Below, in pieces: positions 25,935-35,493 of a stretch of DNA of 64,000 nt. Each line of letters starts with the position of its first letter. Within the stretch, counting starts at the first letter, position 1. Origin of the DNA: Methanosarcina siciliae T4/M (lineage in GTDB: Archaea; Halobacteriota; Methanosarcinia; Methanosarcinales; Methanosarcinaceae); the NCBI RefSeq assembly GCF_000970085.1, contig NZ_CP009506.1, forward strand, positions 4,030,001 to 4,094,000, given 5' to 3'. The notes under the pieces are model-generated. The model ran no database searches. It saw only the letters and a program-made list of their open reading frames with translations, and was not told the DNA's origin. The position numbers were made by a program, and so were the translations under genes.

Positions 25935-26999
25935 ATGAATTCCATTACATGCCCGAAATGCGGCAAAGAATGCGACAAACTTTTTGATTCCGTTTGCAGG
26001 GACTGTTTCTTTGAAACCTTCAAACTAATCGAACTGCCTCTTGTACTTCACGTAAGGATCTGTTCCAGCTGCGGAGCATATTTCCACAGGAGCCGCTGGG
26101 AAGATATAGGCAATATAGAAGAAGTGGTGCTGAAAGCCGTAGAAAACGCCCTTTTTATCCACAATGAAGCCGGAGATGTGGAACTCTACCTTGAACCACG
26201 GGAGGTTACGCCTTACATGTACAGGGTGAGAGCCGAAGTAGATGCAATCGTAAGAGAAGAGCCGGTTCATGCCGAAGCTGAGACAGAAGTAAGGGTTCAG
26301 CGGATAGCCTGCGATATGTGCAGCCGCGAGTCCGGAGGATACTTTGAAGCAATCATCCAGATCAGGGCAACGGGCAGGTTCCCTACGGAAGAAGAAAAGA
26401 AGTGCTGCTCTGCCATTGCCAGAGAAGCTATGAAGAGCATGAAGAAAAAAGGGGACCGACTGGCATTTATAAGTGAATGTCAGGAGCAGAAAGAAGGTGT
26501 CGACCTTTATATGGGTTCCATGAATGCCAGCCGACAGGTCTGCCGGGCAATCATCTCCGAACTTGGAGGTAGTTTCTCCGAATCTCCAACCCTGGTCGGC
26601 ATGAAAGACGGAAAAAACCTCTATAGGATTACTTTTGCCATGCGCCTTCCGGAGTTCAGACCAGGAGACGTGATAAAGTTCAGAGGTAGGATTATCCAGA
26701 TAAGAAGCTCAGGAAAAAAGGTCAACGGTATCAGCCTTGAAGATGGTTCCAGGTTTATCTCAACCCCGGAAGAAATCAAAGGCGCAGAAAAAATTGCAAA
26801 TATAAGGGATATGGTTTATACGGTTCTGGTTTCAATCGAAGAAAATGCAATTCTTGTGCTTGACCCTGAGACCTATGAAACCGTTGCAATAAAAAAGCCG
26901 ATGTCCTTCAGTGCAGAAGCAGGAGACGAGATCCCTGTCCTGAAAACGGAATATGGAATCTTTGCCCTGGCAAACTTCGAACTTCTGCGGGAAAAATGA
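25935..26999 (+). CDS. Archaeal NMD3 family protein
   Basis: Homolog of the eukaryotic 60S-subunit export adaptor NMD3; in archaea a role in large-subunit assembly or quality control is inferred. The 354 residues carry the N-terminal zinc sites CPKCGKECD, SVCRDC and ICSSCGAYF and a later ACDMCSRESGGYFEAIIQIR, followed by OB-like and SH3-like domains (FRPGDVIKFRGRIIQIRSS). It starts a rightward cluster with the ATP-grasp gene 15 bases downstream. Confidence 0.87.
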   Translation: MNSITCPKCGKECDKLFDSVCRDCFFETFKLIELPLVLHVRICSSCGAYFHRSRWEDIGNIEEVVLKAVENALFIHNEAGDVELYLEPREVTPYMYRVRAEVDAIVREEPVHAEAETEVRVQRIACDMCSRESGGYFEAIIQIRATGRFPTEEEKKCCSAIAREAMKSMKKKGDRLAFISECQEQKEGVDLYMGSMNASRQVCRAIISELGGSFSESPTLVGMKDGKNLYRITFAMRLPEFRPGDVIKFRGRIIQIRSSGKKVNGISLEDGSRFISTPEEIKGAEKIANIRDMVYTVLVSIEENAILVLDPETYETVAIKKPMSFSAEAGDEIPVLKTEYGIFALANFELLREK

Positions 27000-27014
27000 A
27001 AAAAACGGAGAAAC

Positions 27015-28214
27015 ATGCAGAACATCCTTGCAATTGGGTTTGATACGCGAAATATTGTCTGCTCTGCAAGCAGGGCAGGCTACACTGTCTGCTCAATAGA
27101 TGCTTTTCGGGACCTTGACCTGCAGAAATGTGCATACGCATCAGCGTTCCTTGAGTGCAGGACCTCAAGCGAACTCCGTCAGCTGGATCCACGCTGGATA
27201 ATAGCTAAAATGAACGCCTTCGAGCTTGACTTTGATGCCATTGTTCCGGGCTCGGGAATGGAGATGCTGGACCCGGGCAGTTTTCCCTGCCCCGTACTCG
27301 CCAGCAGTCCCGATGCGGTAAAGGAAGCCTCAAACAAACTGCACCTTGAAAAAAAGCTCGAAGCTCTCGGAATGCCTATACCTCAATGTTATTCCCCGGA
27401 AGAACTGAATGCCATCGAATATCCCGTGATTCTCAAACCTTCCTCGGGAGGAGGAGGGATCTTTAACAGAGTTGCAAGGAACAGGAAGGAATTGCTGGCA
27501 GCTTTCGAAGAACTGGAAAAGCTGGACCCGGGGCTTGCAACAGAGGAGCTTGTAATACAGGAGTTTCTGGAAGGAATTCCTTCAAGCGTTTCTTTGCTTT
27601 CCACAAAGAGTCAGGCTCTGGCAGTTGCTGTGAATGAACAATTGATAGGGATACCCTGGCTCTCGAGGCTGCCTTTTGCCTACTGTGGAAACGTAACTCC
27701 TTTCAGGACCGAATACGCAGAGGAAATGGAAGCCCTTGCTGAAGAACTGGTGCTCGAATTCGGGCTCCTGGGCTCAAACGGAGTGGATTTCCTGATCACG
27801 GAAAAGGGACCTGTAGTGCTGGAAATAAACCCGAGGTTTCAGGGCAGCCTAGATACCGTAGAAATGGCGACGGGAATTAACCTTTTTGAAGCCCACATCG
27901 GCTGCTTTAGAGGCGAACTTCCGGAAAAACCTGAAGCAAAATTTTTTGCTGCAAGAGGAGTTCTTTACTCGGATCGAGAGCTTTTTATAGACAGAAAACT
28001 CATGGACGTCATTCTCAGGGAAAAAAGCGCTGATATTCCTTCTATGGGAACTGTTACTGAGCCCGACTGGCCCCTTACTTCCCTGTTTGCATGTGCCTCC
28101 ACAAGAGACGAGTCAGTCAGGTCTCTTGAAAGAGGGGCAGAGAGAATAAAGACTTTTATTGTAAATCGAACAAAAGAGGAGAGAAAGCCCCTGAACCCTG
28201 CCCGACAAGCATGA
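27015..28214 (+). CDS. ATP-grasp family carboligase, substrate unknown
   Basis: A 399-residue protein with the ATP-grasp layout: N-terminal Rossmann-like domain (ILAIGFDTRNIVCSASRAGY), central ATP-binding part (YPVILKPSSGGGGIFNRVA near 140) and metal/ATP residues in VVLEINPRFQGSLDTVE near 275. Such enzymes join a carboxylate to an amine or thiol with ATP. It resembles, from memory, the archaeal COG2232 group. A role in cofactor or glutamyl ligation is possible but not shown. Probably co-transcribed with NMD3. Confidence 0.8.
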   Translation: MQNILAIGFDTRNIVCSASRAGYTVCSIDAFRDLDLQKCAYASAFLECRTSSELRQLDPRWIIAKMNAFELDFDAIVPGSGMEMLDPGSFPCPVLASSPDAVKEASNKLHLEKKLEALGMPIPQCYSPEELNAIEYPVILKPSSGGGGIFNRVARNRKELLAAFEELEKLDPGLATEELVIQEFLEGIPSSVSLLSTKSQALAVAVNEQLIGIPWLSRLPFAYCGNVTPFRTEYAEEMEALAEELVLEFGLLGSNGVDFLITEKGPVVLEINPRFQGSLDTVEMATGINLFEAHIGCFRGELPEKPEAKFFAARGVLYSDRELFIDRKLMDVILREKSADIPSMGTVTEPDWPLTSLFACASTRDESVRSLERGAERIKTFIVNRTKEERKPLNPARQA

Positions 28215-28333
28215 GGTTCAGTTGCGAGAGTACAGCTTTTTCCAGACATGAGAGATCTCTTTGAGAAAAAGCAGAATGTAAACTTTAATACTGGTATGTC
28301 CAATTCATATAAGGGATTTGCGAGGTGAACACT

Positions 28334-28828
28334 TTGGTAGATTTGAATGACAAGGTAATTAGAGGATATCTCATGAGCCTCGTAGGGGAAGAAGGGCTTA
28401 AAATGATAGAAGAGATGCCCGAAGGCGAAGTCACGGATGAAGAAATTGCGGCAAAGACCGGAGTTCTGCTGAATACCGTGCGAAGAACCCTCTTCATACT
28501 TTACGAAAACAAATTTGCAATCGTTGTAAGGGAAAGAGATTCAAACAGCGGATGGCTGACTTATCTCTGGCATCTGGACTTTTCCGACATAGAGCACCAG
28601 CTCATGAGGGAAAAGAAAAAGCTGCTCAGGAACCTGAAAACCCGTCTTGAATTTGAGGAAAATAACGTTTTTTATGTCTGTCCGCAGGGCTGTGTTCGCC
28701 TTCTTTTTGACGAAGCAACCGAAACGGAATTTCTCTGTCCCATGTGCGGTGAAGACCTGGTCTATTACGATAATTCCCAGTTTATAGGCGCCCTGAAGAA
28801 GCGTGTGGAAGCCCTGAGTTCCGCGTAA
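28334..28828 (+). CDS. tfe: Transcription factor E (TFE alpha)
   Basis: Archaeal counterpart of the TFIIE alpha N-terminus; it helps RNA polymerase open promoters. The 164 residues comprise a winged helix (EVTDEEIAAKTGVLLNTVRR near 25-45), a coiled linker (HQLMREKKKLLRNLKTRLEF) and a zinc ribbon (VCPQGC and FLCPMCGEDL). I place the start at TTG 28334, because the perfect ribosome site GAGGTGA (28322-28328) is 5 bases upstream; GTG 28325 lies inside that site. Confidence 0.93.
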   Translation: MVDLNDKVIRGYLMSLVGEEGLKMIEEMPEGEVTDEEIAAKTGVLLNTVRRTLFILYENKFAIVVRERDSNSGWLTYLWHLDFSDIEHQLMREKKKLLRNLKTRLEFEENNVFYVCPQGCVRLLFDEATETEFLCPMCGEDLVYYDNSQFIGALKKRVEALSSA

Positions 28829-28838
28829 GGGATCAATC

Positions 28839-29351
28839 TTGATTACCCGGACCCAGGCAATAAGATTGCTTGAAGAAGCGGGCTGTGCCCCTAATGTGAT
28901 TAAACACTGTAAGGAAGTTGCCTCCCTGGCAGTTGAGATATCAGTAAAGGCGAAAGCAGCCGGAAATGATGTTAATCTGGAGCTTGTAGAGGCAGGGGCT
29001 CTGTTACATGATGTGGGAAGATGCCGGACTCATGGGATTTCCCATGCAGTTGAAGGGTTCAGGCTGGCTCAAAGCAAAGGAGTCGAACCGGAAGTTGTCG
29101 AGATAATAAAGCGGCATATAGGAGCCGGAGTTTCAAAAGAAGAGGCAAAGGAACTGGGACTTCCCGAAGATGACTATTTCCCCCGGAGCCTGGAGGAAAA
29201 AATCGTTGCACATGCCGATAATCTTATAAAAGGGACGAAGAGGATAACGATAAATGAAAGATTGGAACTCATGAGTAAAAAAAATATACCTGAATATACA
29301 GTTCAGAGAGTAAAAAAACTCGCTGAAGAAGTAGAAAGAATTTCCCGCTAA
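28839..29351 (+). CDS. HD-domain protein (TIGR00295 type)
   Basis: Predicted metal-dependent phosphohydrolase of 170 residues. The HD signature is complete: an early histidine in VIKHCKEVA, GALLHDVGRCRTHG (HD pair), EIIKRHIGAG and a late aspartate in EKIVAHADNLIKG. The substrate is probably a nucleotide but is unknown. Translation starts at TTG 28839, after GGGATC, ten bases behind the tfe stop, so it is co-transcribed with tfe. Confidence 0.83.
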   Translation: MITRTQAIRLLEEAGCAPNVIKHCKEVASLAVEISVKAKAAGNDVNLELVEAGALLHDVGRCRTHGISHAVEGFRLAQSKGVEPEVVEIIKRHIGAGVSKEEAKELGLPEDDYFPRSLEEKIVAHADNLIKGTKRITINERLELMSKKNIPEYTVQRVKKLAEEVERISR

Positions 29352-29355
29352 ACTC

Positions 29356-29437
29356 CCCGGATAGAAGAGAGACAAACATCCGGGATATAGAAAATAAGAA
29401 AAATAATTTTGTCAACAAGAAAAATAATTTTATCAAA
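29356..29437 (+). terminator. Hairpin and 21-bp tandem repeat after the HD gene
   Basis: CCCGGAT (29356-29362) pairs with ATCCGGG (29378-29384). Directly after it, a 21-bp unit starting AAGAAAAATAATTTT occurs twice (29396-29416 and 29417-29437, two mismatches). The T-runs inside the repeat may serve termination. Confidence 0.45.
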
Positions 29438-29488
29438 AAATGCTCCGGTTTTAAATGCATACGCGTTTAGAAAAATGAGGAGGAAAAC

Positions 29489-29498
29489 TTATATATAG
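29489..29498 (+). promoter_or_regulatory. psmB promoter TATA box
   Basis: CTTATATATA preceded by GAGGAAAA, a good BRE-TATA pair. Expected transcription start is near 29520, about 100 bases before psmB. Confidence 0.5.
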
Positions 29499-29620
29499 CG
29501 ATATTAATAATGAGATAATGGATTGCTAAATCCTGCGATTAAAGCTAAAAATGCTCACCTCAACTAAAATATTTTTTTAGCTACATTTTCTCATTTTTAA
29601 CTTATTATGAGGGTATGTTT

Positions 29621-30253
29621 ATGGATAATGACAAATATCTAAAGGGCACAACTACCGTAGGAGTAGTTTGTACCGACGGAATTGTGCTCGCAAGTGAACA
29701 GCGAGCCACAATGGGGCATTTCATCGCAAGCAAAACTGCAAAGAAAGTTTACCAGATAGATGACCTGGTAGGGATGACCATTGCCGGTTCGGTAGGGGAC
29801 GCCCAGCAGCTTGTGCGATTGGTAAATGTAGAGTCACAGCTCTACAAAATGCGCAGGAACGAATCCATGACAATCAAAGGGATTGCCACTTTGATGTCTA
29901 ACTTCTTGAATGCTAACCGCTACTATCCTATGATGGTCCAGCTCCTTATCGGAGGGGTTGACAAGAACGGACCTGCAGTATACTCCCTTGACGCAATGGG
30001 AGGAAGTATCGAAGAGACTAGGATCTCGGCAACGGGTTCGGGATCTCCCATGGCTTACGGCGTACTGGAGGACCAGTACAGAGAGGATATGGCTGTAAAA
30101 GAAGGTCTCGATCTTGCAATCAGAGCGATCCACACTGCAACGAAAAGAGATGCAGCTTCCGGAGAAAATATCGATGTAGTCGTAATTACAAAGGAGGCGT
30201 TCAAAAGGCTGGACCCCGAAGAAGTAAAATCCAGAAGGGCTTTATTTAACTAA
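29621..30253 (+). CDS. psmB: Proteasome beta subunit
   Basis: Catalytic subunit of the 20S proteasome; 14 copies form the two inner rings. A propeptide of nine residues (MDNDKYLKG) precedes the catalytic threonine of TTTVGVVC. Lys33-type (SKTAKKVYQ) and SGSPMAYGVLE elements are present. Start: ATG 29621 lies 6 bases after GAGGGT (29609-29614); ATG 29615 is too close to it. Single gene with its own promoter. Confidence 0.96.
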   Translation: MDNDKYLKGTTTVGVVCTDGIVLASEQRATMGHFIASKTAKKVYQIDDLVGMTIAGSVGDAQQLVRLVNVESQLYKMRRNESMTIKGIATLMSNFLNANRYYPMMVQLLIGGVDKNGPAVYSLDAMGGSIEETRISATGSGSPMAYGVLEDQYREDMAVKEGLDLAIRAIHTATKRDAASGENIDVVVITKEAFKRLDPEEVKSRRALFN

Positions 30254-30367
30254 AAATGTTCTAACTGTTGGTTTTTTATTCCAATATATAAACTAACACC
30301 TTTTTCAAATATTATTTTTTCGACATCCAGATACTTTTTGATTTTTTGACAAAAAGGAAGATTCTTA

Positions 30368-32281
30368 ATGCCTATTGAAGACGTGCTATTAGATCTCAAA
30401 CAGAAAATTGAGAAAAATCTACCTGCAGGCGTTACAATTACCGACGTCGAATTCGAAGGTCCTCAGCTTGTCCTGTACACTGAAGAGCCCCGTAAATTCG
30501 CAGACGACGGGAACATAATCCGCAACCTGGCAAAAGAACTCAGGACGCGGATTGCCATGCGGCCTGACCCGAGGGTGCTTGCAACTCCCGAGGACTCTAT
30601 TTCTATAATTGAAGAAGTTGTTCCAAAAGAATCCGTAATCTCGAGCTACTATTTTGACCCTGATTCCGGAGAAGTGATCATCGAAGCCGAAAAGCCCGGG
30701 CTTGTAATAGGAAAACATGGTGCAACCCTTAGAGAAATTACAAAGCAGATCGGCTGGATTCCCAAAGTTGTCCGGACACCTCCTATTAAGTCCCGTACAG
30801 TAAAAAATATCAGGGAGTTTATGAGGAACAACCTCAAAGAAAGGAAAGAAATCCTGAAAACCGTGGGGAGAAAAATTCACAGGGAGTGTACCTCAAAAGA
30901 CCAGTGGGTAAGAGTTACAGCCCTCGGCGGATGCAAAGAAGTGGGTAGAAGCTGTTTTTTGCTTTCTACTCCCGAGTCCAGAATCCTGATTGACTGCGGA
31001 GTCAATGTAGGTTCGGACGAAAATATGACACCTTTCCTCTATGTTCCTGAAGTATTTCCATTAAACCAGATAGATGCCGTAATCGTTACCCATGCTCACC
31101 TTGACCATCAGGGCCTTGTTCCCCTGCTTTTCAAGTATGGGTACGAAGGACCTGTCTACTGTACGCCTCCCACAAGAGACCTCATGGTGCTGCTTCAGCT
31201 TGACTACATTGATGTGGCAGCTAAAGAGGGGAAGAAGATTCCCTACGAATCAGGGATGGTAGCTAAGACCCTCAAACACACCATACCTCTGGACTATGAG
31301 GAAGTAACAGACATCGCCCCTGACATTAAACTGACTTTCCACAATGCAGGCCATATCCTGGGCTCGGCAATTTCCCACTTCCATATAGGAGATGGACTCC
31401 ATAATGTAGTCTTTACGGGAGACTACAAGTATGAAAAAACCAGGCTTTTCGACCCTGCGGTCAACAAATTCCCCAGAGTTGAAACTGTTATCAGTGAAGC
31501 TACCTATGGGAACTCCAACGCCTTCCAGCCTGCACTCAAAGACGCTGAAAGGCACCTGCAGATGGTGGTTAAGAATACCGTTGAGCGCGGAGGAATTGCC
31601 CTTATCCCTGCTTTTGCCGTAGGGAGAAGTCAGGAAGTCATGATCGTACTCGAAGAGTCCATAAGGAAAGGGATTATCCCCGAAATCCCGGTTTACCTTG
31701 ACGGAATGATCTGGGAGGCCACCGCGATCCATGCAACCCATCCCGAGTACCTTAACAACGACCTGAGAAAACTGATCTTCCAGAAAGGTCAAAACCCCTT
31801 CCTGTCCGAATGCTTCAGGCCTGTTGACTCCCATGAAGCCCGCCAGAAAATCATTCAGAATCCACATCCCTGTGTAATTCTTTCAACCTCAGGGATGATG
31901 AACGGAGGACCTGTTATGGACTATTTCAGGGCCTTTGCCGATGACCCACGCAATACGCTTGTGTTTGTGGGCTATCAGGCTGACGGGACCATTGGGCGCA
32001 GGATCCAGAAGGGATGGAAGGAAATCCCCATGACGGGGAAGAACGGAAGCACTGAAATCCTGAAAATGAACATGGAAGTTCAGGTAGTGGACGGCTTCTC
32101 AGGCCACTCGGACAGGAGGCAGCTTATGGAGTACATCAAGAGAATGCAGCCACGCCCGGAAAGAGTGTTCACCGAACACGGCGATGAAAAAGCCTGCGTG
32201 GACCTTGCAAGTTCCGTGTACAAGAAACTTAAGATAGAGACACGGGCCCTCACAAACCTCGAGACTGTGAGGCTACTGTGA
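30368..32281 (+). CDS. KH/beta-CASP ribonuclease aCPSF1 (FttA)
   Basis: Archaeal homolog of CPSF73, an endo/5'-3' exoribonuclease that, in methanogens, ends transcription by cutting nascent RNA at U-rich sites. Of 637 residues. The N-terminal KH-like domains span about 1-145, with EKPGLVIGKHGATLREI as the GXXG loop. The metallo-beta-lactamase motif HAHLDHQG begins at His242. The beta-CASP part includes FTGDYKYEKTRLFDP, IPAFAVGRSQE, STSGMMNGGP and SGHSDRR with a terminal TEHGDEKAC. Monocistronic. Confidence 0.95.
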   Translation: MPIEDVLLDLKQKIEKNLPAGVTITDVEFEGPQLVLYTEEPRKFADDGNIIRNLAKELRTRIAMRPDPRVLATPEDSISIIEEVVPKESVISSYYFDPDSGEVIIEAEKPGLVIGKHGATLREITKQIGWIPKVVRTPPIKSRTVKNIREFMRNNLKERKEILKTVGRKIHRECTSKDQWVRVTALGGCKEVGRSCFLLSTPESRILIDCGVNVGSDENMTPFLYVPEVFPLNQIDAVIVTHAHLDHQGLVPLLFKYGYEGPVYCTPPTRDLMVLLQLDYIDVAAKEGKKIPYESGMVAKTLKHTIPLDYEEVTDIAPDIKLTFHNAGHILGSAISHFHIGDGLHNVVFTGDYKYEKTRLFDPAVNKFPRVETVISEATYGNSNAFQPALKDAERHLQMVVKNTVERGGIALIPAFAVGRSQEVMIVLEESIRKGIIPEIPVYLDGMIWEATAIHATHPEYLNNDLRKLIFQKGQNPFLSECFRPVDSHEARQKIIQNPHPCVILSTSGMMNGGPVMDYFRAFADDPRNTLVFVGYQADGTIGRRIQKGWKEIPMTGKNGSTEILKMNMEVQVVDGFSGHSDRRQLMEYIKRMQPRPERVFTEHGDEKACVDLASSVYKKLKIETRALTNLETVRLL

Positions 32282-32311
32282 CCCCAAAAAGGGGCCACCA
32301 TTTCTTTTTTT
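32282..32311 (+). terminator. Terminator of aCPSF1 gene
   Basis: CCCC and GGGG pair around five A bases just after the stop codon, followed by a T-run at 32304-32311. Confidence 0.65.
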
Positions 32312-32329
32312 AGACAAGGACTGGAAAGA

Positions 32330-32971
32330 TTACTTCAGATTAAGAAGGTGTTCCATTAACTTTTTATGATCGCCTACTATTAGATCCGCCCTGTCGAGCT
32401 TTGAAGGATCCACATATGTAGGGACACCTATGCAGTATATTTCAGCTCTTTTAGCGGCTTCCACGCCCAGAACGGCATTCTCGATCACGACACACTCATT
32501 TTTCCCGACTTTAAGAAGTTCAACGGCCTTCAGGAAAGGATCCGGATGAGGTTTGGAATTAAGGACGTCATCTCCGGTGACCACCGTATCAAATATGCCG
32601 GGGAAGAGCTGGTCAAGGATTCCATTAACGATCAAGCGGTCCGAGCCCGAGACCACCGAAAGCAGGAAGTGGGCTTTGAGTATTTCAAGGCATTCTTTCA
32701 TCCCATCGAAAGCCTTCAGTTCGAAAATTCGTTTGAACTCCTGCCTGTAGATTGAGGTAATAGTTTCAAAATCATAAGCGTCGGGATCTTTAAGGGCTTT
32801 TCTGATAAGCAGGGGGAGCCCGTTCCTGGGGTTTGAACCCTCGATTTCATAGATATCCTCGTCCCTGATTTTCATACCCATGTCAAAAAAAGCCTTTTTC
32901 CAGGCTGCCGCATGGAAAGGCATGGAATCGACGAGAATACCGTCCATATCAAAAATTAATGCTTTTAACAC
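32330..32971 (-). CDS. HAD-superfamily hydrolase, beta-phosphoglucomutase-like
   Basis: A phosphatase or phosphomutase of 213 residues. Motif I is IFDMDGILVDS, the cap domain follows at about 18-85, motif II is LSVVSGSD, and motifs III/IV are NSKPHPDPFLKA and CVVIENAVLGVEAAK. The PGMB/GPH-like group acts on sugar phosphates; the substrate is open. Translation starts at GTG 32971 after GGAG; a TATA-like TTTATAAATA on the minus strand lies about 35 bases upstream. It is convergent with aCPSF1. Confidence 0.85.
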   Translation of the reverse strand: MLKALIFDMDGILVDSMPFHAAAWKKAFFDMGMKIRDEDIYEIEGSNPRNGLPLLIRKALKDPDAYDFETITSIYRQEFKRIFELKAFDGMKECLEILKAHFLLSVVSGSDRLIVNGILDQLFPGIFDTVVTGDDVLNSKPHPDPFLKAVELLKVGKNECVVIENAVLGVEAAKRAEIYCIGVPTYVDPSKLDRADLIVGDHKKLMEHLLNLK

Positions 32972-33810
32972 GCTTCTAGCTCCTGAACCAAAAGAAATGA
33001 AAACTATTTATAAAGATTTAAGGGGATAAGAACTGAGTTCTGACTCTTCCTGAATACAGTTTGCTAAAGAGTCCAAGTGAAGTAATTTAAAGTAAAAATG
33101 GTTTTGCAGTCTTAAAGCTTTCCCGGCATTTCGGGGAGACAACATAAAAATTAGCATACGGTTATTTTCGCTCCACTTCGTTTCGCTCAATCGGACTAAA
33201 TAATGGATTTATCTAAAACTTACAACCGTACTCGCTATATTGTGTCGTTCTTGTCCCGTTCGACGCAGGAAAGCGGTCTCTTCCGAAAAAGTCAGGACAT
33301 AAATGCTTTTATTCCTTTTGTGCGTGTTACAAACTGAATAAAAGAAGAAAGAAATTTCTTGGAAAATCAAAGTTGAGCTGGCGCACCTCACTGTAAGCTA
33401 GCGGAGGATTCAACTGAAATAATTTTAAAATGAAATCCGGAATTCAGAAGATTTAACTCAAATTTATATAAACACTCATGTGCAGTTATCTTTTATTACT
33501 GGAAAAAATAAACAGGCGCCTTAAAATCTTCGAAAGATACCGAAAAAGTTTTTAAGATGAGAATTCTACTTAAAAGTAATAATATAAACAGTTTCATTAA
33601 ATTGAAAGTACCTCAGTTTGGAGGTCTCAACAAAAAAGTAATGTGGCGATCACATATACAATGATTTGAGGAGAGCAGAATCGCAAAATAACATGCAATA
33701 AAGAAAATAAAAATTGCCCTGACATGCATGATCAGGATAGCTTTCCTGAAAAACAAGACTTTCGAGAAAGTTTTAAATTACTGTATATAAACATTGTGTA
33801 AGTTCCCGCA

Positions 33811-33839
33811 CTTTTTCCCCTGAGAACTCAGGGAAAAAG
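33811..33839 (+). ncRNA. Candidate small RNA or leader hairpin upstream of ftsZ
   Basis: CTTTTTCCC-CTGAG pairs with CTCAG-GGAAAAAG, a near-perfect 13-bp stem with a short loop. It lies about 25 bases downstream of the TATA element at 33782-33791, so it would form the very 5' end of a transcript. Confidence 0.35.
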
Positions 33840-33873
33840 GCAGAAAAAAGTAGAATATATGAAATTTATGGGT

Positions 33874-33922
33874 GACATATTTAAACTTCATATGCGATTT
33901 AAAAGCACTGTTTAAATATGTC
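33874..33922. promoter_or_regulatory. Perfect 13-bp inverted repeat upstream of ftsZ
   Basis: GACATATTTAAAC (33874-33886) and GTTTAAATATGTC (33910-33922) are exact inverted copies around a 23-base spacer. A third TGTTTAAAT follows at 33928. Possible operator or RNA stem. Confidence 0.45.
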
Positions 33923-34110
33923 CGAAATGTTTAAATTTAGAACAGTGCCAACTTATTAAAGATAACGAATGAAAATCTTTTACCAGGTTTTTACAGGTTA
34001 TCCCCAATTTAACCATATAACCAGAAATTTGCCCCCCGATATCGAGGGTGGGGAGTCAAAAGAAAAAAATAAAGATAACATGATAAACGAAATCCAGCCG
34101 AGGGGATAAA

Positions 34111-35289
34111 TTGCAATCTATAGTACAGGAAGCAATGAAATTTAGCGAAAAAGAGAAGGAATATCGAAAAAATTCCTCCTCCGAAGAAGACATAGAAGAA
34201 TTCGGACAGCCGAGAATTATGATTGTAGGATGCGGGGGTGCAGGAAACAATACCGTAAACCGGCTCTACAACATAGGGATCGAAGGCGCAGAAACAGTGT
34301 GCATCAATACAGACAAGCAGCACCTTGATAATGTAAGGGCTGACAAGAAGATCCTCGTAGGAAAAACTCTTACAAGAGGCCTGGGAGCAGGCGGTTATCC
34401 GGAAACCGGAAAGAAAGCCGCAGAACTTGCAAGAGGCACTCTTGAGGAAGTTTTGAAGAATGTAGACCTTGTTTTTATTACAGCTGGGCTTGGAGGGGGC
34501 ACGGGAACAGGAGTTGCCCCCGTAGTCGCCGAAGTTGCAAAAGAACAGGGTGCAATCGTCGTAGGCATGGTCTCAAGCCCCTTCCGGGTCGAAAGGGCTC
34601 GTATATTCAAAGCCGAAGAAGGACTCGAAGACCTGCGCAGGGCAGCAGACACGGTAATCGTCCTTGACAACAACAGGCTACTCAACTACGTACCTAACCT
34701 TCCCATTGACCAGGCTTTCTCGGTAATGGACCAGTTAATTGCCGAAACCGTGAAAGGCATAACTGAAACCATCACAGTGCCTTCCCTCATCAACCTTGAC
34801 TATGCCGACATCAGAACCATCATGAGCTGCGGCGGAGTTGCCGTAATGCTTGTCGGAGAATCCAAGAGCCAGGACAAAAGCACGGAAGTTGTACGGACTG
34901 CCCTGAATCACCCCTTACTTGATGTTGATTACAAGGGTGCAACCGGCAGCCTTGTCCATGTAACAGGTGGGCCTGACCTGAGTCTGAAGGAAGCTGAGGA
35001 AATTGCCTCTATGCTTACATATGAACTTTCCACAGGCGCCAATGTGATATGGGGCGCAAGAATCAGAGAAGATTATGAAGGTAAGGTCAGAGTAATGGCA
35101 ATCATGACTGGCGTCCAGTCTGCCCAGATCCTGGGTCCTCAGGCTGGAGCTGGAATCTTCGAGTCCAGAGCAGAGGCCGAACCAATTCAGGAAAAGAGAT
35201 TCGGGAGATTAAACCCTGGCAGAAGAGGAGAAACTGCAGGACCTCTCAGAAAAAAGCACGAAGAATCGATTATTGATTTCATAAATTAA
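34111..35289 (+). CDS. ftsZ: Cell division protein FtsZ
   Basis: Tubulin-like GTPase that forms the division ring. Of 392 residues. Visible are the N-terminal MIVGCGGAGNNTVNRL, the tubulin signature GLGGGTGTGVAP near 128-139, NNRLLNY and the T7-loop region SLINLDYADIRTIMS. An acidic N-terminal extension of about 35 residues (KEYRKNSSSEEDIEEFG) precedes the GTPase. The C-terminal end (KHEESIIDFIN) resembles the archaeal FtsZ tail used for partner binding. The start is TTG 34111 with GAGGGGAT upstream. SepF, its likely membrane anchor, is encoded at 47542. Confidence 0.96.
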   Translation: MQSIVQEAMKFSEKEKEYRKNSSSEEDIEEFGQPRIMIVGCGGAGNNTVNRLYNIGIEGAETVCINTDKQHLDNVRADKKILVGKTLTRGLGAGGYPETGKKAAELARGTLEEVLKNVDLVFITAGLGGGTGTGVAPVVAEVAKEQGAIVVGMVSSPFRVERARIFKAEEGLEDLRRAADTVIVLDNNRLLNYVPNLPIDQAFSVMDQLIAETVKGITETITVPSLINLDYADIRTIMSCGGVAVMLVGESKSQDKSTEVVRTALNHPLLDVDYKGATGSLVHVTGGPDLSLKEAEEIASMLTYELSTGANVIWGARIREDYEGKVRVMAIMTGVQSAQILGPQAGAGIFESRAEAEPIQEKRFGRLNPGRRGETAGPLRKKHEESIIDFIN

Positions 35290-35306
35290 ACCAGATACAG
35301 AAAAAT

Positions 35307-35364
35307 GCCCGGCCCCTCAGAATACCGGGCTCCCCTCAGGTTATTCTCCGGAATTTTCCGGAGA
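35307..35364 (+). terminator. Two hairpins downstream of ftsZ
   Basis: GCCCGG (35307-35312) pairs with CCGGGC (35325-35330). Then TCTCCGGAA (35345-35353) pairs perfectly with TTCCGGAGA (35356-35364) across only two bases. Likely the end of the ftsZ message, though no long T-run is present. Confidence 0.5.
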
Positions 35365-35493
35365 GAAACCAGAGCTTTACTGGAGGAAACTTACCCGAAA
35401 TAAGTAGAATGGGTATTTCCTTACCTGATACTCATTTTTTGAAGGGCTTACCGAACAGATACTCTTTTTTATTAGCGATCCCATCTAAAAAAC

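Larger units (their letters stand above)
32972..34110. other. 1.1-kb gene-free region upstream of ftsZ
   Basis: No credible coding frame. Good TATA elements on the plus strand lie at about 33462-33472 (TTTATATAAAC) and 33782-33791 (TGTATATAAA). A hairpin (33811-33839) and a 13-bp inverted repeat (33874-33922) follow and are listed separately. The ftsZ ribosome site GAGGGGAT is at 34100-34107. Confidence 0.45.
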
